From Hymenopellis radicata (taxonomy: Eukaryota > Basidiomycota > Agaricomycetes > Agaricales > Physalacriaceae): a stretch of DNA of 64,000 bases. The DNA lies in contig JADNRX010000148.1 of assembly GCA_015501595.1 (NCBI GenBank), forward strand, positions 59,470 through 123,469. Direction: 5' to 3'. The translations under genes and the position numbers were made by a program. Below are positions 1 through 10,763 of this stretch, piece after piece; position 1 is the first letter of the stretch; each line of letters starts with the position of its first letter. The notes under the pieces were generated by a model. It did no database searches. It saw only the letters and a list, made by a program, of their open reading frames with translations, and was not told the origin of the DNA.

Positions 1-612
1 ACTAGACACTTTCCGGATCGAAACCCTACTTCTTCCCGCGCGGTGAGACTACACAAAGTTTCTTGGATTTAAGTCTCAATGTCTAATTTCCTAGACTCGG
101 CTATCATCGGAAATGCTTGGTTAGTACACGAGTGATACTCGCTTGACGGAAGATTGAAAGGGAATCCAGGGGATCCTACACAATGAGGACACATATCCCG
201 ACGCTCATGCTTATAACCCGGAACGCTTCATCGGTACTAATCCCCAACGCGATCCTACCAAGATTGCCGCGTTCGGGTTTGGTAGACGGTAAGCGACGCT
301 CGTCTGCTCAGGGTGAAGCTCACACTCGCACTTGATAGCATTTGTGCTGGCCGTCACTTTGCGATGGACACAAACTTCATTGCCGTTGCGTCCTTGCTTT
401 GGGCTTTTACGTTTACACCGGAGAAAGACGAAAATGGCGCGGAGATCATGCCAGATCAGACAGGCTACGCAGATGGGATTGTTGCGTACGTCTTGTCGCT
501 GCTTTTCCGTTTCTCGATTGTTGACACTGTTCTTAGGTTTAGTTCGGCATTTAAATGTAAGATTACACCAAGGTTTGAGGAGGTTGAGTCCATAGTAGGC
601 CCAGTAAATTAA
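1..612 (+). CDS. Cytochrome P450, C-terminal part, cut by window edge
   Basis: The last exons of a P450 monooxygenase of the same family as the three genes that follow. An exon at about 180-288 carries the heme-loop half FGFGRR. An intron at 289-338 follows, and the next exon opens with ICAGRHFAMDTNF, so the cysteine heme ligand is present (FxxGxRxCxG). A second intron at 486-536 splits the tail, after which FKCKITPRF and the stop at 610-612 follow, as in the neighbours. Upstream pieces (YFFPR, SAIIGNAW) are visible around 27-136. Joining the GNAW exon to the next one loses frame by one base next to a G run, so the gene is either damaged or the sequence has an error there. The N-terminal two thirds lie outside the window. 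P450s of this kind use haem and an NADPH reductase at the ER; the substrate is unknown. Confidence 0.8.
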
Positions 613-787
613 ACACTTAATCTCTGTACACAGTTGCAAACGTCAGTCCAACAGGATACTTGAGAATGGTAAACTCAACACTGTACAAGAAGAGAACACT
701 ACAAACAGCCACTGACAAGCTGACTACATGTGTACCGTAAAACTATCGCATCCAAGTGCTCACTATGAGAGGTACATGTAAACCAAT

Positions 788-2940
788 TCACGCTGAATCC
801 ACCACGGCTACAACTGAAGGGAATCGAGGCGTCATCTTGCACTTATATGGCAACCGATGTCTGTAGCCTGGTCAACGAATGCTTCAACAGACGCAAGTCG
901 CACGACATACGAAACGAACAGCCCATCGTACCCCATGTCATCAATCGGGATCTTTTCCCCCTTCGTGTCGACGGCATTTGTCATCGTGAACGCCCAGAGT
1001 AAGGACGCTACGGCGATGTAAGCCGTATCAAGCGCAAGGAAGCGTCCGGGGCAGATTCTTAACAGACCGTAAGCTATCCACATCCGCGTTAGGAGGCTGA
1101 AGGCACCTTCGCCCGAATCCAAATCCTCCAGTCATCGCAGGGCTGGCTTCAGGATTATCCCCCATGAACCGGTCGGGATTGAACGTCTCTGGATCCTTGT
1201 ACATTTCCTTATCGTGCATGATGGCCCTTCATCAAGACACTCATCAGCGTTCTGAAACTTGCGCAGAACTGGCTTGTGCTCACCATACGTTCGGGAAAAT
1301 GATCGAACCTGTACAACAGCATTCACGGACCGTACGAGCATGAAGAAAGCGAAAGGACACACCAGCAGGAATAAAGTACCCATTGTAAACATCATCCCCT
1401 TTACTGGCGTGCGCTATCGCTAGGAGGAAATGTTCGTTACGCGTCACACCAACCGTCAAAGGGAACATACAAAGCGGAGTAACCGGACGCCATCGGAAAG
1501 ACTCCAGGATGAGGGCTTGGAGGAACGGAAGTTGAGGTCTGTCATTGAAATCCGGAAGTCGCTGCCGACCGACAACCGTGTCTAGCTCAGCCTGAGCGCG
1601 CTGCTGAACCTCTGGATGATTCACCATGGCCATTATTATCGTTAATATGAGCACGTATGACTACGGCCGGAATGTTAGTCAATTGAACAAGGAACATTCC
1701 GAGTACTAACCGTATCGGCACCAGCTATAATCAAGATGCTTCGTCAAGGGTTTGTTCATATCGTCAACAGAGTGTGCCTACCACCGAAAGCGACCGCAGC
1801 GGCATCCCTTATCGCATCCTCATCGAAGTCGGCAGACTTGTCAGTTCTTCGAAGCTTGGCAAGATTGGTATCGACAAACGAGGGCGCTGCAGTTTCGTTG
1901 TTCTATGCAGGACGTCATAGACTATTCCAGTAATGTGAGAGCCGACACGAACGATAGAATCGAGAACCTCTTCATAGGGTTTATCGCGCATGTCCACAGA
2001 ATCTTGCGCACTGGCTTTGGCGACCTTTTGGAAATCTGCGAAAGGAAACCAGGCTGTAAAAGGGGTGAGTCGCAGAGTCGGAGTGGAGCTGAGCGTGGAG
2101 TCCACATACATGGTACATACTTGAGGAAAGGCAAGAAGTCGACCAGAAAGGCTCCCGGAGTCATGGCGGTCACGATAGGTACTGCTGAACGACTGGCAAG
2201 CTGCACATACCAGTCGTTCTTTTCTTTCGAATCGTATCCGTAGGCAATTCGAAGGATCAGCGAGCTGGGGTGGCTAAAATGCTGGTCACAAACTGCATAA
2301 CGCCTGGTGAAGTGCCCTTGACTCACTAGAAAACATGGCTAATGAAATCCTCTGGAGAGTGAAGTATGTTGCGGAGCAGAATTACGGATGCCCCCAGCTG
2401 GGCCGGATAATATGAAGCGAGGTGCCTCGCCTGAAAGTGCTGGTGAAAGAGCTTGCGGCGACTTCTACAAGAATTGGTCAGTAACGGGTCACGCTTCCGA
2501 AAGCACAGTGCCCACCTCCAACTGTCCGCGTTTGGCATGAGCGCCATGTTCCAACCCCATCCCATCAACTCATCTGCCATGTGGAATACTGACATGACCA
2601 TCAGCGTCACGTCGGCGTACACAAGGCCAAGGACACTTACCAGGTCTCGCGGAGTAATTGTTAGAACGCTTCTCCAACAGATCACTGACTGCTTTGAAGG
2701 AATTAAGAACGATTATAGGCTGCCCGAAGACTTTGAACGACATAACGTCGCCAAAAGTCGCTCCCCATTTCAGGTACGTCAGCCAAGGATGGCGAGTAGG
2801 ACGACCAAAAACCTTCCCAACGAAAGGGAGCCCTCGTGGGCCTGGGGTAAGGGTAGCCTGAAACGATGGGTAGGAAGAGCCCGACGTAATACGAGGCCAA
2901 CGAGCAGCAGGAGCAGGGCGAATATGGCAAAGGATTCCAT
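788..2940 (-). CDS. Cytochrome P450, full length but frameshifted in exon 1
   Basis: A complete P450 on the minus strand with about 12 short introns. Start ATG is at 2940-2938, followed by a hydrophobic ER anchor (MESFAIFALLLLLVGLVLRR). The I-helix AGADT, the ExxR helix (ESFRWRP), and the heme loop FGFGRR/ICPGRF (split by an intron near 1080) are all present; the tail LPYKCKMTPRF ends at TGA 790-788. All exon joins keep frame except in exon 1: after LPLP the frame moves to PGPRGLPFVG by one missing base in a CCCC run near 2845. A 35-nt intron would also rescue the frame but is unusually short and would remove the proline hinge seen in the sister genes. So this is either a young pseudogene or a sequence error. 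Orientation is opposite to the other three P450s. Confidence 0.82.
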
Positions 2941-5465
2941 TTCAGAGACTAGCGCCAATGGGGCTCAATTTAAGTCTGACGCAAGTTCCGATACCGACGA
3001 CCAAGGCCTTCTAGTACTAAAGTTTTACAGCTCCGGTAGACATGAGCCGTCCGTGAAGCGAAATTTGCATGTCATAACGTACGTGTTGGGAGCATGCTCC
3101 ATCCTTATCTTCGCTACTTTGTCGCTCTTTAGACCGCTGCGACTATTAACTTGTGCGCTCCAGGCTCTGTCAAGTGATGTTATGGTGGAAGCAATGGGCA
3201 CATCAAAGGAGGTAAAGGATCTCAGGCTATTTGCAAGCTGATCGGGACTAGAGGGCTATCATCAGGTGGTTTCGCCTCACGAACTTGGGGACTATGAGCA
3301 CATGTATAATTAGCACCTAGACGGTTGAATGACTCAACATGGTAAGCTCACCTGTAGGATTGACGAGATTAGAAGACAGGTTTTCATGGGAGTTGCCACT
3401 CATTGGTTTCCATCATCGCCTAAAGAAGCTCTATCTTGTGTCCGTGCCCCTTGGATAGTGGACAGCGCGAGACCATCAGAACGAAAAAGGAAGATTCTCA
3501 TGATACAAACATAAAACCACGCATTGGTAACAGAAAACCAAGTCGTAACTTCTACTTTTGAGAACCTTCTTCGATGCTTTCGAGCCCAGACATTGACATA
3601 CCTGAAAACAAGATGCTCACGTTAGCCTCTCATTCCCATTACACCGAGAATACCACTCACGATACACGCAGATTATATGTTCCTCTTGAAATCGTACACA
3701 GTACTTCGCATAATCGTCCAGAGAATATAATGAGGTATCGGCTACGGCATATCCTGGGAAAGACGTGACCGTCAGCTTAATGTAGACTGGAGACTGAAAG
3801 ATGATAATCACCTCCTCCTCCTCAAGCATTAGACCGAACGAGCGCAAGTCGTATAAAGCGCAGGAGTCCTAGTGACGGTAAGTCAGTCAAAGATAGCGTG
3901 ATTGAGAGGCGCGGTTACCTCCAGCAAGAATAATTCTCCTTCGTATGCATAAGACAGTCACAGTAGAAACGAGCGACGCCTGAAAACGATTAGAGCAAAT
4001 CTCGTCCTGGGAAAATGTAAGGCGCACCTCACACAACAGTTCCCTCGACGTGATTGGAGGACGCGTCGCTACAGCATATCGTACCTGCGCGTGCTGTCTG
4101 GAGGACGCGTGCAGGATGATCCGTTCGCAGTTGTCGTTGGCAGCGAGAAAACGTCCAAGACCGTCATTGGCGTCGACGTGCAGCCCAGGCAAATGGACTA
4201 CCAGAACGAGTTATGTCGCGTCTCCTGTGGTCCTTGGCGATGAGCTCGGCGGTGCCACTGGAAAGCGGTATAGGCGTCGTCGTCGTCGTCGACGCTGCGG
4301 CAATGGTGACTGTAAGAGGACAAGATGTGTTTAGGGGTTCGGCCGCGTGGGAATGAACTGCCCCTTTTGCGGACCAGAGCCTCAAGGCATGCCAGCTCGT
4401 TCCGTTTCGTTCATGCTCAGTTCTGCGCTCGGGATATCGACGCTAGAAAACACAGCTCTAAAGACTGGTCTATAGGATGTATGCTCTCACGCGTTCTAAC
4501 AGGCGCGCTTCCTCAGCGCAGCTTGGCGCTTGTTCTCGCCTTGCAAAGATTGGTTTCGAACCGGCAACGATTTAGGAACGTTGGCTCACCTTTAGATTCC
4601 TCTTTTGTCTGATTTACAGAATCCGATTGGTTTCCCAGGCCTTTTTGCGCTGCCTCGACAGGACAAGCTGGCTCGACTTCAATTGTTCCCCGTTTGGCGG
4701 ACACCAATTGTTCCCGGTTTGGTTCAAAGCCTTAGTAGGCCTTAGTCACTATTACTTAGTCGACGCGCCGTGGTCGCGACATCACACGCCGCGGCCTCGA
4801 GGCGAATATCTCCATTGAAATGTAGACCCCAGGAAAACCATGGCTGCTCCATTTCGCACTCCATATCTTATTATGCATGCAGCGCAATTCACTGTACCTT
4901 TCACCCACGCTCTTGTTGTCAGGCTCTTTTGATTCCGTTATCGATTCTTCTATTGTTCCACACTATCAACATTTCTCTTTTGATGATGCCCGCGACACCG
5001 CGGATTCATTCAACAGCCTCTCCGCGCCTCAGACTTCAATTCTCGGAGAACTTCCATTCCCATCATGAATACCTGGGCCATGCTTCTTCAAGAGTCAACA
5101 CTAGCCTCGATCGGGACCCACACGCGCGCACGTCACCGCCTCCGGAATAGTCCAGCATTACTACTTTAGGTTGACAGGTCGTCTGCGCCACAGTTCCTCC
5201 TGGTTGTTCTCTCCAACCACGACATATCCGGCTTGTGCTCTTAGGCGCTCGGCATGTCAAGGCGATGCTTGTCTCGTGCAGGAGACCCCGTTGGATGAGG
5301 ATTCTAGAAACGTGTTGCTCCAGAATAGGTGTGCTGTTGTTCTGTATGATTCATTGTGGGGACGCACCACGATGAGTATCTTCCTAGCTTCCGTCATGAT
5401 CATCCCTCGAGGCTATGTGGCTTACTGATTGTGCCTTCTCCTTTGCTTCTAGCGCGGCTTAACCA
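2941..5465. other. 2.5 kb without a supported gene
   Basis: No reading frame here has recognisable domain content with consistent splicing. Weak candidates on the minus strand around 3617-4385 (for example an acidic run LMLEEEEVIIIF near 3840) could be exons of an unknown protein, but I could not join them. A GTCGTC run lies at about 4275-4292. Confidence 0.4.
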
Positions 5466-5735
5466 ATGCAGCGGCGCATATCGGTGGACGTATCTGGTCG
5501 GATTACCGTGTTGAGCAAAGACTCAAGTGAGTTTTATCCGGTTGTGTTATTCTGTGAGTGCTTCCGTGCTGACTTTTCGACCAAATTAACAGGTTCCTTC
5601 TTGGACGATGAATCGGATTTCAAGAAACAGACCGACTCGCCATCTCTTTTCGTACCCTCTGATGCAATCATTGTTGACTTGTCTTCGATCCCTACAGCTT
5701 TACCTCCGCGTAGGCGTGTTGACATTTCATCCTGA
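5466..5735 (+). CDS. Small hypothetical protein, two exons
   Basis: ATG 5466 opens MQRRISVDVSGRITVLSKDS. A GTGAGT donor at 5527 and a TTAACAG acceptor ending at 5592 define a 66-nt intron that keeps frame into SFLDDESDFKKQTDSP and onward to TGA 5733-5735, giving about 68 residues. The protein is hydrophilic with no signal peptide, membrane segment or known motif. The good splice signals and in-frame join are the only support; it could also be the 3' part of a longer gene or a leader of the downstream C2H2 gene. Confidence 0.35.
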   Translation: MQRRISVDVSGRITVLSKDSSEFYPVVLFCECFRADFSTKLTGSFLDDESDFKKQTDSPSLFVPSDAIIVDLSSIPTALPPRRRVDISS

Positions 5736-5912
5736 TTCAGATCAACAACTCCCCGCCCTTCTCAATCACAACTTCGCCCGTTGGAGCTTTGTACTTTGAT
5801 GATATAGCCCACGAGGAGCCTTACGCTGGTGTATAAGTTGAGTAGGTTTCCAGGCTCTCCTTCCAAGCCACCTACTTCACTTTCGCAGACATATCCCATA
5901 TCAGCCACCTCG

Positions 5913-6911
5913 ATGGACGCTCTCATCCGCTCCCCTTACTCTCAGTTCGACGAACTGGAGTTTGAAAGTTCTCTTAGGCTTCCTGAGCCCATATCAGAAA
6001 TGTACGTCGTTGTATCCTATATATCGACAGCAGCTCACCCAATACATTCTCAGTGACCTCTCCGAATATTGTATGGCACTCGCGTTGGAGGCGTTCGCAA
6101 GTTCCTCCTCCTCCAGGACGGCCTCGACCTCGCCGGCATCGCCGTACAGCCCTGTTGCCACCGAGCCATTCGATACGTCTCACATGGAGGCAAACAATGA
6201 AAGCTCTCCGGCGGTCGCCTTCGTTTTTGATGAGATGCAGTGGGAGCAGAGGTCGTTCACAATAGAGTCTTTTGAATCTTCCCAAACTTCGTCCCACCAA
6301 AACTCAGGGCAAGGCGTCCTCACGGACAAGCAAGAGCACAAAGGCTTTTGGGAACCAATAGCCAAGCGCCGCCCCAAGCATGATGAAGACGGGGAATACG
6401 TCCGCCAAGTCGCTCTGCCTTGACTGGGAGCAGTAAGCACATGAACAATGTGTTCTAGACACAAGCTGATTTCAATCAAGCACGAAAGTTGCGCTCAAGG
6501 AAACCATCGGAGAAGAAAGACATCGAAGAACTCCCAGCTTCATCCACCCCTCCCCGCCCTACTTGTCGACGGGCTGCATGCAGAACTCGCAGAGTGGCGT
6601 CCAAGTCGCCTTATCAAAAGCGATTCGCGTGTCCTGTAGAAGATTGCACACAGTCCTTTCGGCGCTGTAACGACCTCAAGCGCCATCACCAGTCGTGCCA
6701 CCAGGAGTCCACCTATGCTGCTATTTTGGTATGCCCCTTCCGGGGCCAGCGCGGCTGCAAGGCGCATACAGGAGCATACGCGCGTCCGGACTCTTTGAAG
6801 CGGCATCTACATCACGACCACGGCAAGGATGAGGCAAAATGGCGGCCCATCTACGAGAAGATGGTGCGGGAGTATGATCAGCAACGGTCGCAGGAGTGGT
6901 ACTCATTGTGA
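5913..6911 (+). CDS. C2H2 zinc-finger protein (putative transcription factor)
   Basis: Three exons (5913-6001, 6054-6399, 6459-6911) give 295 residues with exact frame through both introns (52 and 59 nt). The N-terminal half is acidic and rich in Ser, Thr and Pro, as in activation regions. Near the C-terminus a basic stretch precedes a canonical finger CPVEDC...RHHQSCH (C-x4-C, His pair) and a second, looser finger CPFRGQRGC...RHLHHDH with seven residues between the cysteines. This suits a nuclear DNA-binding regulator. It lies between P450 genes, so a role in controlling them is possible, but nothing in the sequence proves it. The upstream in-frame codon at 5829 is GTG, so ATG 5913 is preferred. 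Confidence 0.75.
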
Positions 6912-7811
6912 TGCTGTGTTTGGTGTTGTACTACTACTTACCTGCCTTCCGTTTCTGGAATCTGCCCCGCTGTTTACAAGGATTTACTTAGCATTCCAAA
7001 CCTTCCTCAATCCAGCTTGTTTGTGTGGAGTGCCATACTATATGGACACCCTCCAAAATCGCGAATATGTCAATAGTGATCAAATTTCAATTCTTCACCC
7101 CAATTTCCAACTTCTTGCAGCACGTGATCGCGTACTGACGGCGGCCCGAAAATTTCAGCTCGGCTGGGGCCGGCTCTGGGTTTTTCTTCTGCCGTCACGT
7201 CGTTGAGCAGAGAAGATTCGTATCGGGCTTCTCTCTTTTTGTCGCTCCCCGAGAGCCATGTGCTGTCTTTTACCGGCGTTTCGGAAATGCATACTCAAAA
7301 GGAGCCTTCCAACCCCCACCAACAAGGCCGAGAAGAAGACTGGCGTGGGCTTTGACATGCAAATTTAAATACATGCTGTAAACGAGAGGCAGCTTTCCGA
7401 CCTGCGCTGCCCGAGTACGCAAGGTCAGCTTTGAACTCGGCGCCGTTGACGCAGCTTTGATGATGTACTCGCTTACTATGCATGTTACTTCTCACTTCTA
7501 TCTTCTATCTGACAGTTATTTACAGGCGAATCCGCTGCAGCTGTCACACCGTTAATGCTCTCAACTCTGGAGAGCACCCGACTTCCTTGTACAAACCTCT
7601 CACGAGTACTTCGACACGTACAGGACACAAAGTCATCCTCGACTTCTTTCACTCCAAAGAGACATACGGCCTTCTTGGCGTCTGCGTATTGGATGAGATA
7701 CCCCGTAGAGACCGGGAAACCTCTTCACTTACAGATTCATATGACAACCATGAGAGTTACATGGGTTGTCATATAACAGCGGAGGAAATCCAAGGCTAGC
7801 CTCATCACCAA
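6912..7811. other. Intergenic, promoter side of P450 gene
   Basis: No supported gene. AT-rich stretches such as AAATTTAAATAC near 7362 and the region directly upstream of 7812 probably hold the promoter of the P450 that starts there. No operator-like repeat was seen. Confidence 0.4.
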
Positions 7812-9968
7812 ATGGATACCTTTTACTTTTACGGAATACTCGCACTTTTGGCCACTCTGATTGGCTTCAGCCGTCGTCGGCGTGCCGAATTACCCCTACC
7901 ACCAGGACCGAAGGGCCTCCCGCTCGTGGGTCACCTTTTCGACAGGCCCGTTCGTAATGTCTACGAGACCTACATGAAGTGGGCGGCTACCTACGGGGAT
8001 CTTGTTTACTACGAGGTCCTGGGGCAACCCATAATTGTTGTCAGCTCCGAAGAGGCTGCTAACGAGCTTTTCGAGAAACGTTCAGCGAATTACTCTGATA
8101 GACCACGTATGCCTTTTATCCGTTTCCGCCTTCGCGCTGATATCCGCCTAGCACTGCCCATGTTTGAGCTCATGCAAGTGAATTGGAATCTTGTCAACTT
8201 TCGCTATTCGAACACGTGGAGGTAAGTCGTGCTGTGCTGCCCGTGTTAAAGTTTGGATTGGACTCATCTTGTTCAGGATACATCGCAAGACGTTCCATCA
8301 ATACTTCAACGCTAACGAGGTTGCAGCGTATCAACCCGTACAGCTCGACGCCTCGATTACCTTGCTCCACCATCTGATTGCGACCCCAGAGGCCTTTTTC
8401 AGTCATGTTCGCCAGTGCGTACCGTCAGCATTTGCGAAACAGGACATATTATTTATCGCGGATGCAGCAATGCTGGGTCTATAATGCTACGTCTCACATA
8501 CGGATACGATGCTGAGCCTGTCAACGACCCCTTTGTCGCCGTCGTCGACAAATTCAATAGACATGTCTCCGCGGCTGCGAATCCAGGGAGCTACCTCATC
8601 GACTACCTGCCCATACTCAAGTGGATTCCATGTATGTCTTACAGAATCGATCGATTACACTTTCTTCCGTCTTACGCTCGCCAGCTTGGTTTCCCTTCGC
8701 TGGGTTCCACAGAGAAGCTAAAGCAGTTCCCCCACACGTTGCGGGGGTGCGCGATCACCCCTTTGAACTGGTGCAGAAGGATATGGTCTGTGCATACTAC
8801 GCCTCGATTCAGAGTACTCACTACCAACGATAGAAACAAGGGAAGTCGGCGCACACTTTTGTTGCTACGACGCTCAGGCGGATTGAAGAGAAAGAGGTCG
8901 CCGACACGCAGAACACTATGGTTGAGGTCACCAAAAACGTTGCGGCGATTGTTTTCGCAGGTAAAGATCGATGTGACTTGCCGACTCAGATACTTATGTC
9001 CCTACCTAGCTGGCGCTGATACTGTATTGTCCATTTCTCGATTCAGCGAGTCATATCAGCTTGACATGTCCGACAGACCGTGGGAGGAGTGCTCAGCACC
9101 ATTTTGGCGATGGTTCTTAATCCGGATGTTCTCAAGCAGGCGCACGAGGAACTGGACGTAGCTGTTGGAAGGCAAAGATTGCCGAATTTTGATGATCGTT
9201 CCAATCTTCCTCTCATCCAAGCCATCATCCTCGAGGCCCTTCGATGGCGGCCGGTTGTTCCCATCAGTGCGTGTGGGAATGCTTCGTCCAAAAACGTCGA
9301 CCATATCTCCTTCTTAGATGTTGCTCATGCCAGTATTCGAGACGACGTCTACAACGGCTACTTCATACCTGCAGGTATGTTACGTCTCTATTGCTATGCA
9401 TTCCGTTCGGACAGTAATTCTATGTAGGCTCAATTGTTTTGGGAAATAGCTGGTAGGTGACATCTCCATTGGACACGTCCTTCTTGCGAGACGGGACGAT
9501 TTTGCAGGGCGTTACTCCATGACGGAGATGTTTATCGCAATCCGGATATCTTCCAACCTACTCGTTTCTTGGGTGAGAATCGAGAACCTGACCCCACAAC
9601 GAGGGGAGTATTCGGATTTGGACGCCGGTAAGCAAGGGGTAAATGCGCCTCGGTAAATGAATTCGATTTTGAGATGTTTTCAGTATCTGTCCCGGGCGTC
9701 ACCTGGCCATGAACTCCCTGTTCATTGCTGTCGCGTCCATTTTATGGGCTTTCAACATCGATACCGCACGCGATGCAAACGGCGCGGAGATCATCCCGGA
9801 TGACAAGGCGTATATGGACGACTTCCTTATGTGGGTGCACTTTGATTGCATCGGAGACTCATCATTGATAGTGCGAGCTCTAGGCATCCGCTTCCTTTCA
9901 AGTGCAAGATCACGCCTCGCTTCCCAGAGGTGCCTGCATTGGTAGCGATGGCTAAAGCCTTATCGTGA
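7812..9968 (+). CDS. Cytochrome P450 monooxygenase, intact
   Basis: About 515 residues over 13 exons, every join in frame. Start MDTFYFYGILALLATLIGF is a membrane anchor, followed by the basic and proline hinge RRRRAELPLPPGPKGLP. First introns are 8107-8151, 8222-8276 and 8415-8467. Landmarks in order: YEVLGQPIIVVSSEEA, the I-helix AGADT with TVGGVLSTILAM after an intron, the K-helix EALRWRP (ExxR), the PERF-region equivalent FQPTRFLG, and the heme loop FGFGRR/ICPGRHLAMNS split by an intron near 9629. The tail HPLPFKCKITPRFPEV ends at TGA 9966-9968. The resemblance is to the OrdA/CYP64-type group that is expanded in mushrooms; that family placement is inference. It acts at the ER membrane with P450 reductase; substrate unknown. 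It shares intron positions with the copy at 10764, so they are tandem duplicates. Confidence 0.93.
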
Positions 9969-10720
9969 AAAGAGAACGAACTTCTTAGTCGAAGCAGACG
10001 TGCTAGTTTCTTGATGTTCCGTGCAATAGCGACTCCGAGTATGTATTGAAGCCTCACGACACCCTCAAGGCTACATCCGATATCAAAATCGGACTTCGAA
10101 AGTGCTGTGTCCAAGTGGTATTTCCTTCTTCCACGATTACCATCTTGCTTTGAGATGGTCTCTTCCTCGAGCTTCCTATGAACTGAGGTTTTGATCGTCC
10201 TGCGTTTCTGTGTCGCTGAAAGCCATCCCTCGAATGTCAGACGTCATAAGCCTGCCCTTTTCCTCGCGCTTCTCCCGTGGTACTTGGCATTCCATCAGAC
10301 CTTCCTCACCTTCTTCATTTTTCGTTCCTCAGCAGGACGACTTTGATGCGCTATTTTTAATCAAAACTTCCGTATGCCCTGCTATGTTTGACTACTGCAT
10401 TCTCCGTTGACGTCCATATCAGGTTCCATTTTTGCAGGACGCGCTCTAGACTGGCTTTCTGGCGGTTGAAATGCGTACATCCCTCGCTTTACCATTGGAC
10501 ATCACATTCCCAGCGACTCGAGATCCTAATGCGTCTTGTACTGCCACCTGCTGGCTCTCCAAACACGGAGTCAGTCTGAAATGTGAATTGGTACGCATAC
10601 AATTAATGCTTCCATTCCCATACTTGATAACGCCTTTCGAACTCAAGCCCGCAAGGATCATTTGATGACTTTTTGAGTTGAGGTTGGGGTGGAACCGAAA
10701 TGCAACGCTGATTTCCGCAA
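9969..10720. other. Intergenic between tandem P450 genes
   Basis: No gene supported. It holds the 3' end of the first intact P450 and the promoter of the second. I see no leftover P450 fragment in it. Confidence 0.4.
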
Positions 10721-10729
10721 ATATAAAAG
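10721..10729 (+). promoter_or_regulatory. TATA-like box of the second intact P450
   Basis: ATATAAAAG lies 35-43 bases upstream of ATG 10764. It supports that ATG as the start rather than the in-frame ATG at 10689, which would lie before the TATA box. An out-of-frame ATG at 10745 sits between box and start and could act as an overlapping upstream ORF if it is transcribed. Confidence 0.5.
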
Positions 10730-10763
10730 TTGGAGGTCACAAAGATGGTCGAATCAATTGATC

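Noticed and set aside
2453..3241. A 262-codon open frame on the plus strand
   Set aside because: It lies opposite the exons of the minus-strand P450, which has clear motifs and in-frame splicing; the plus frame has no domain.
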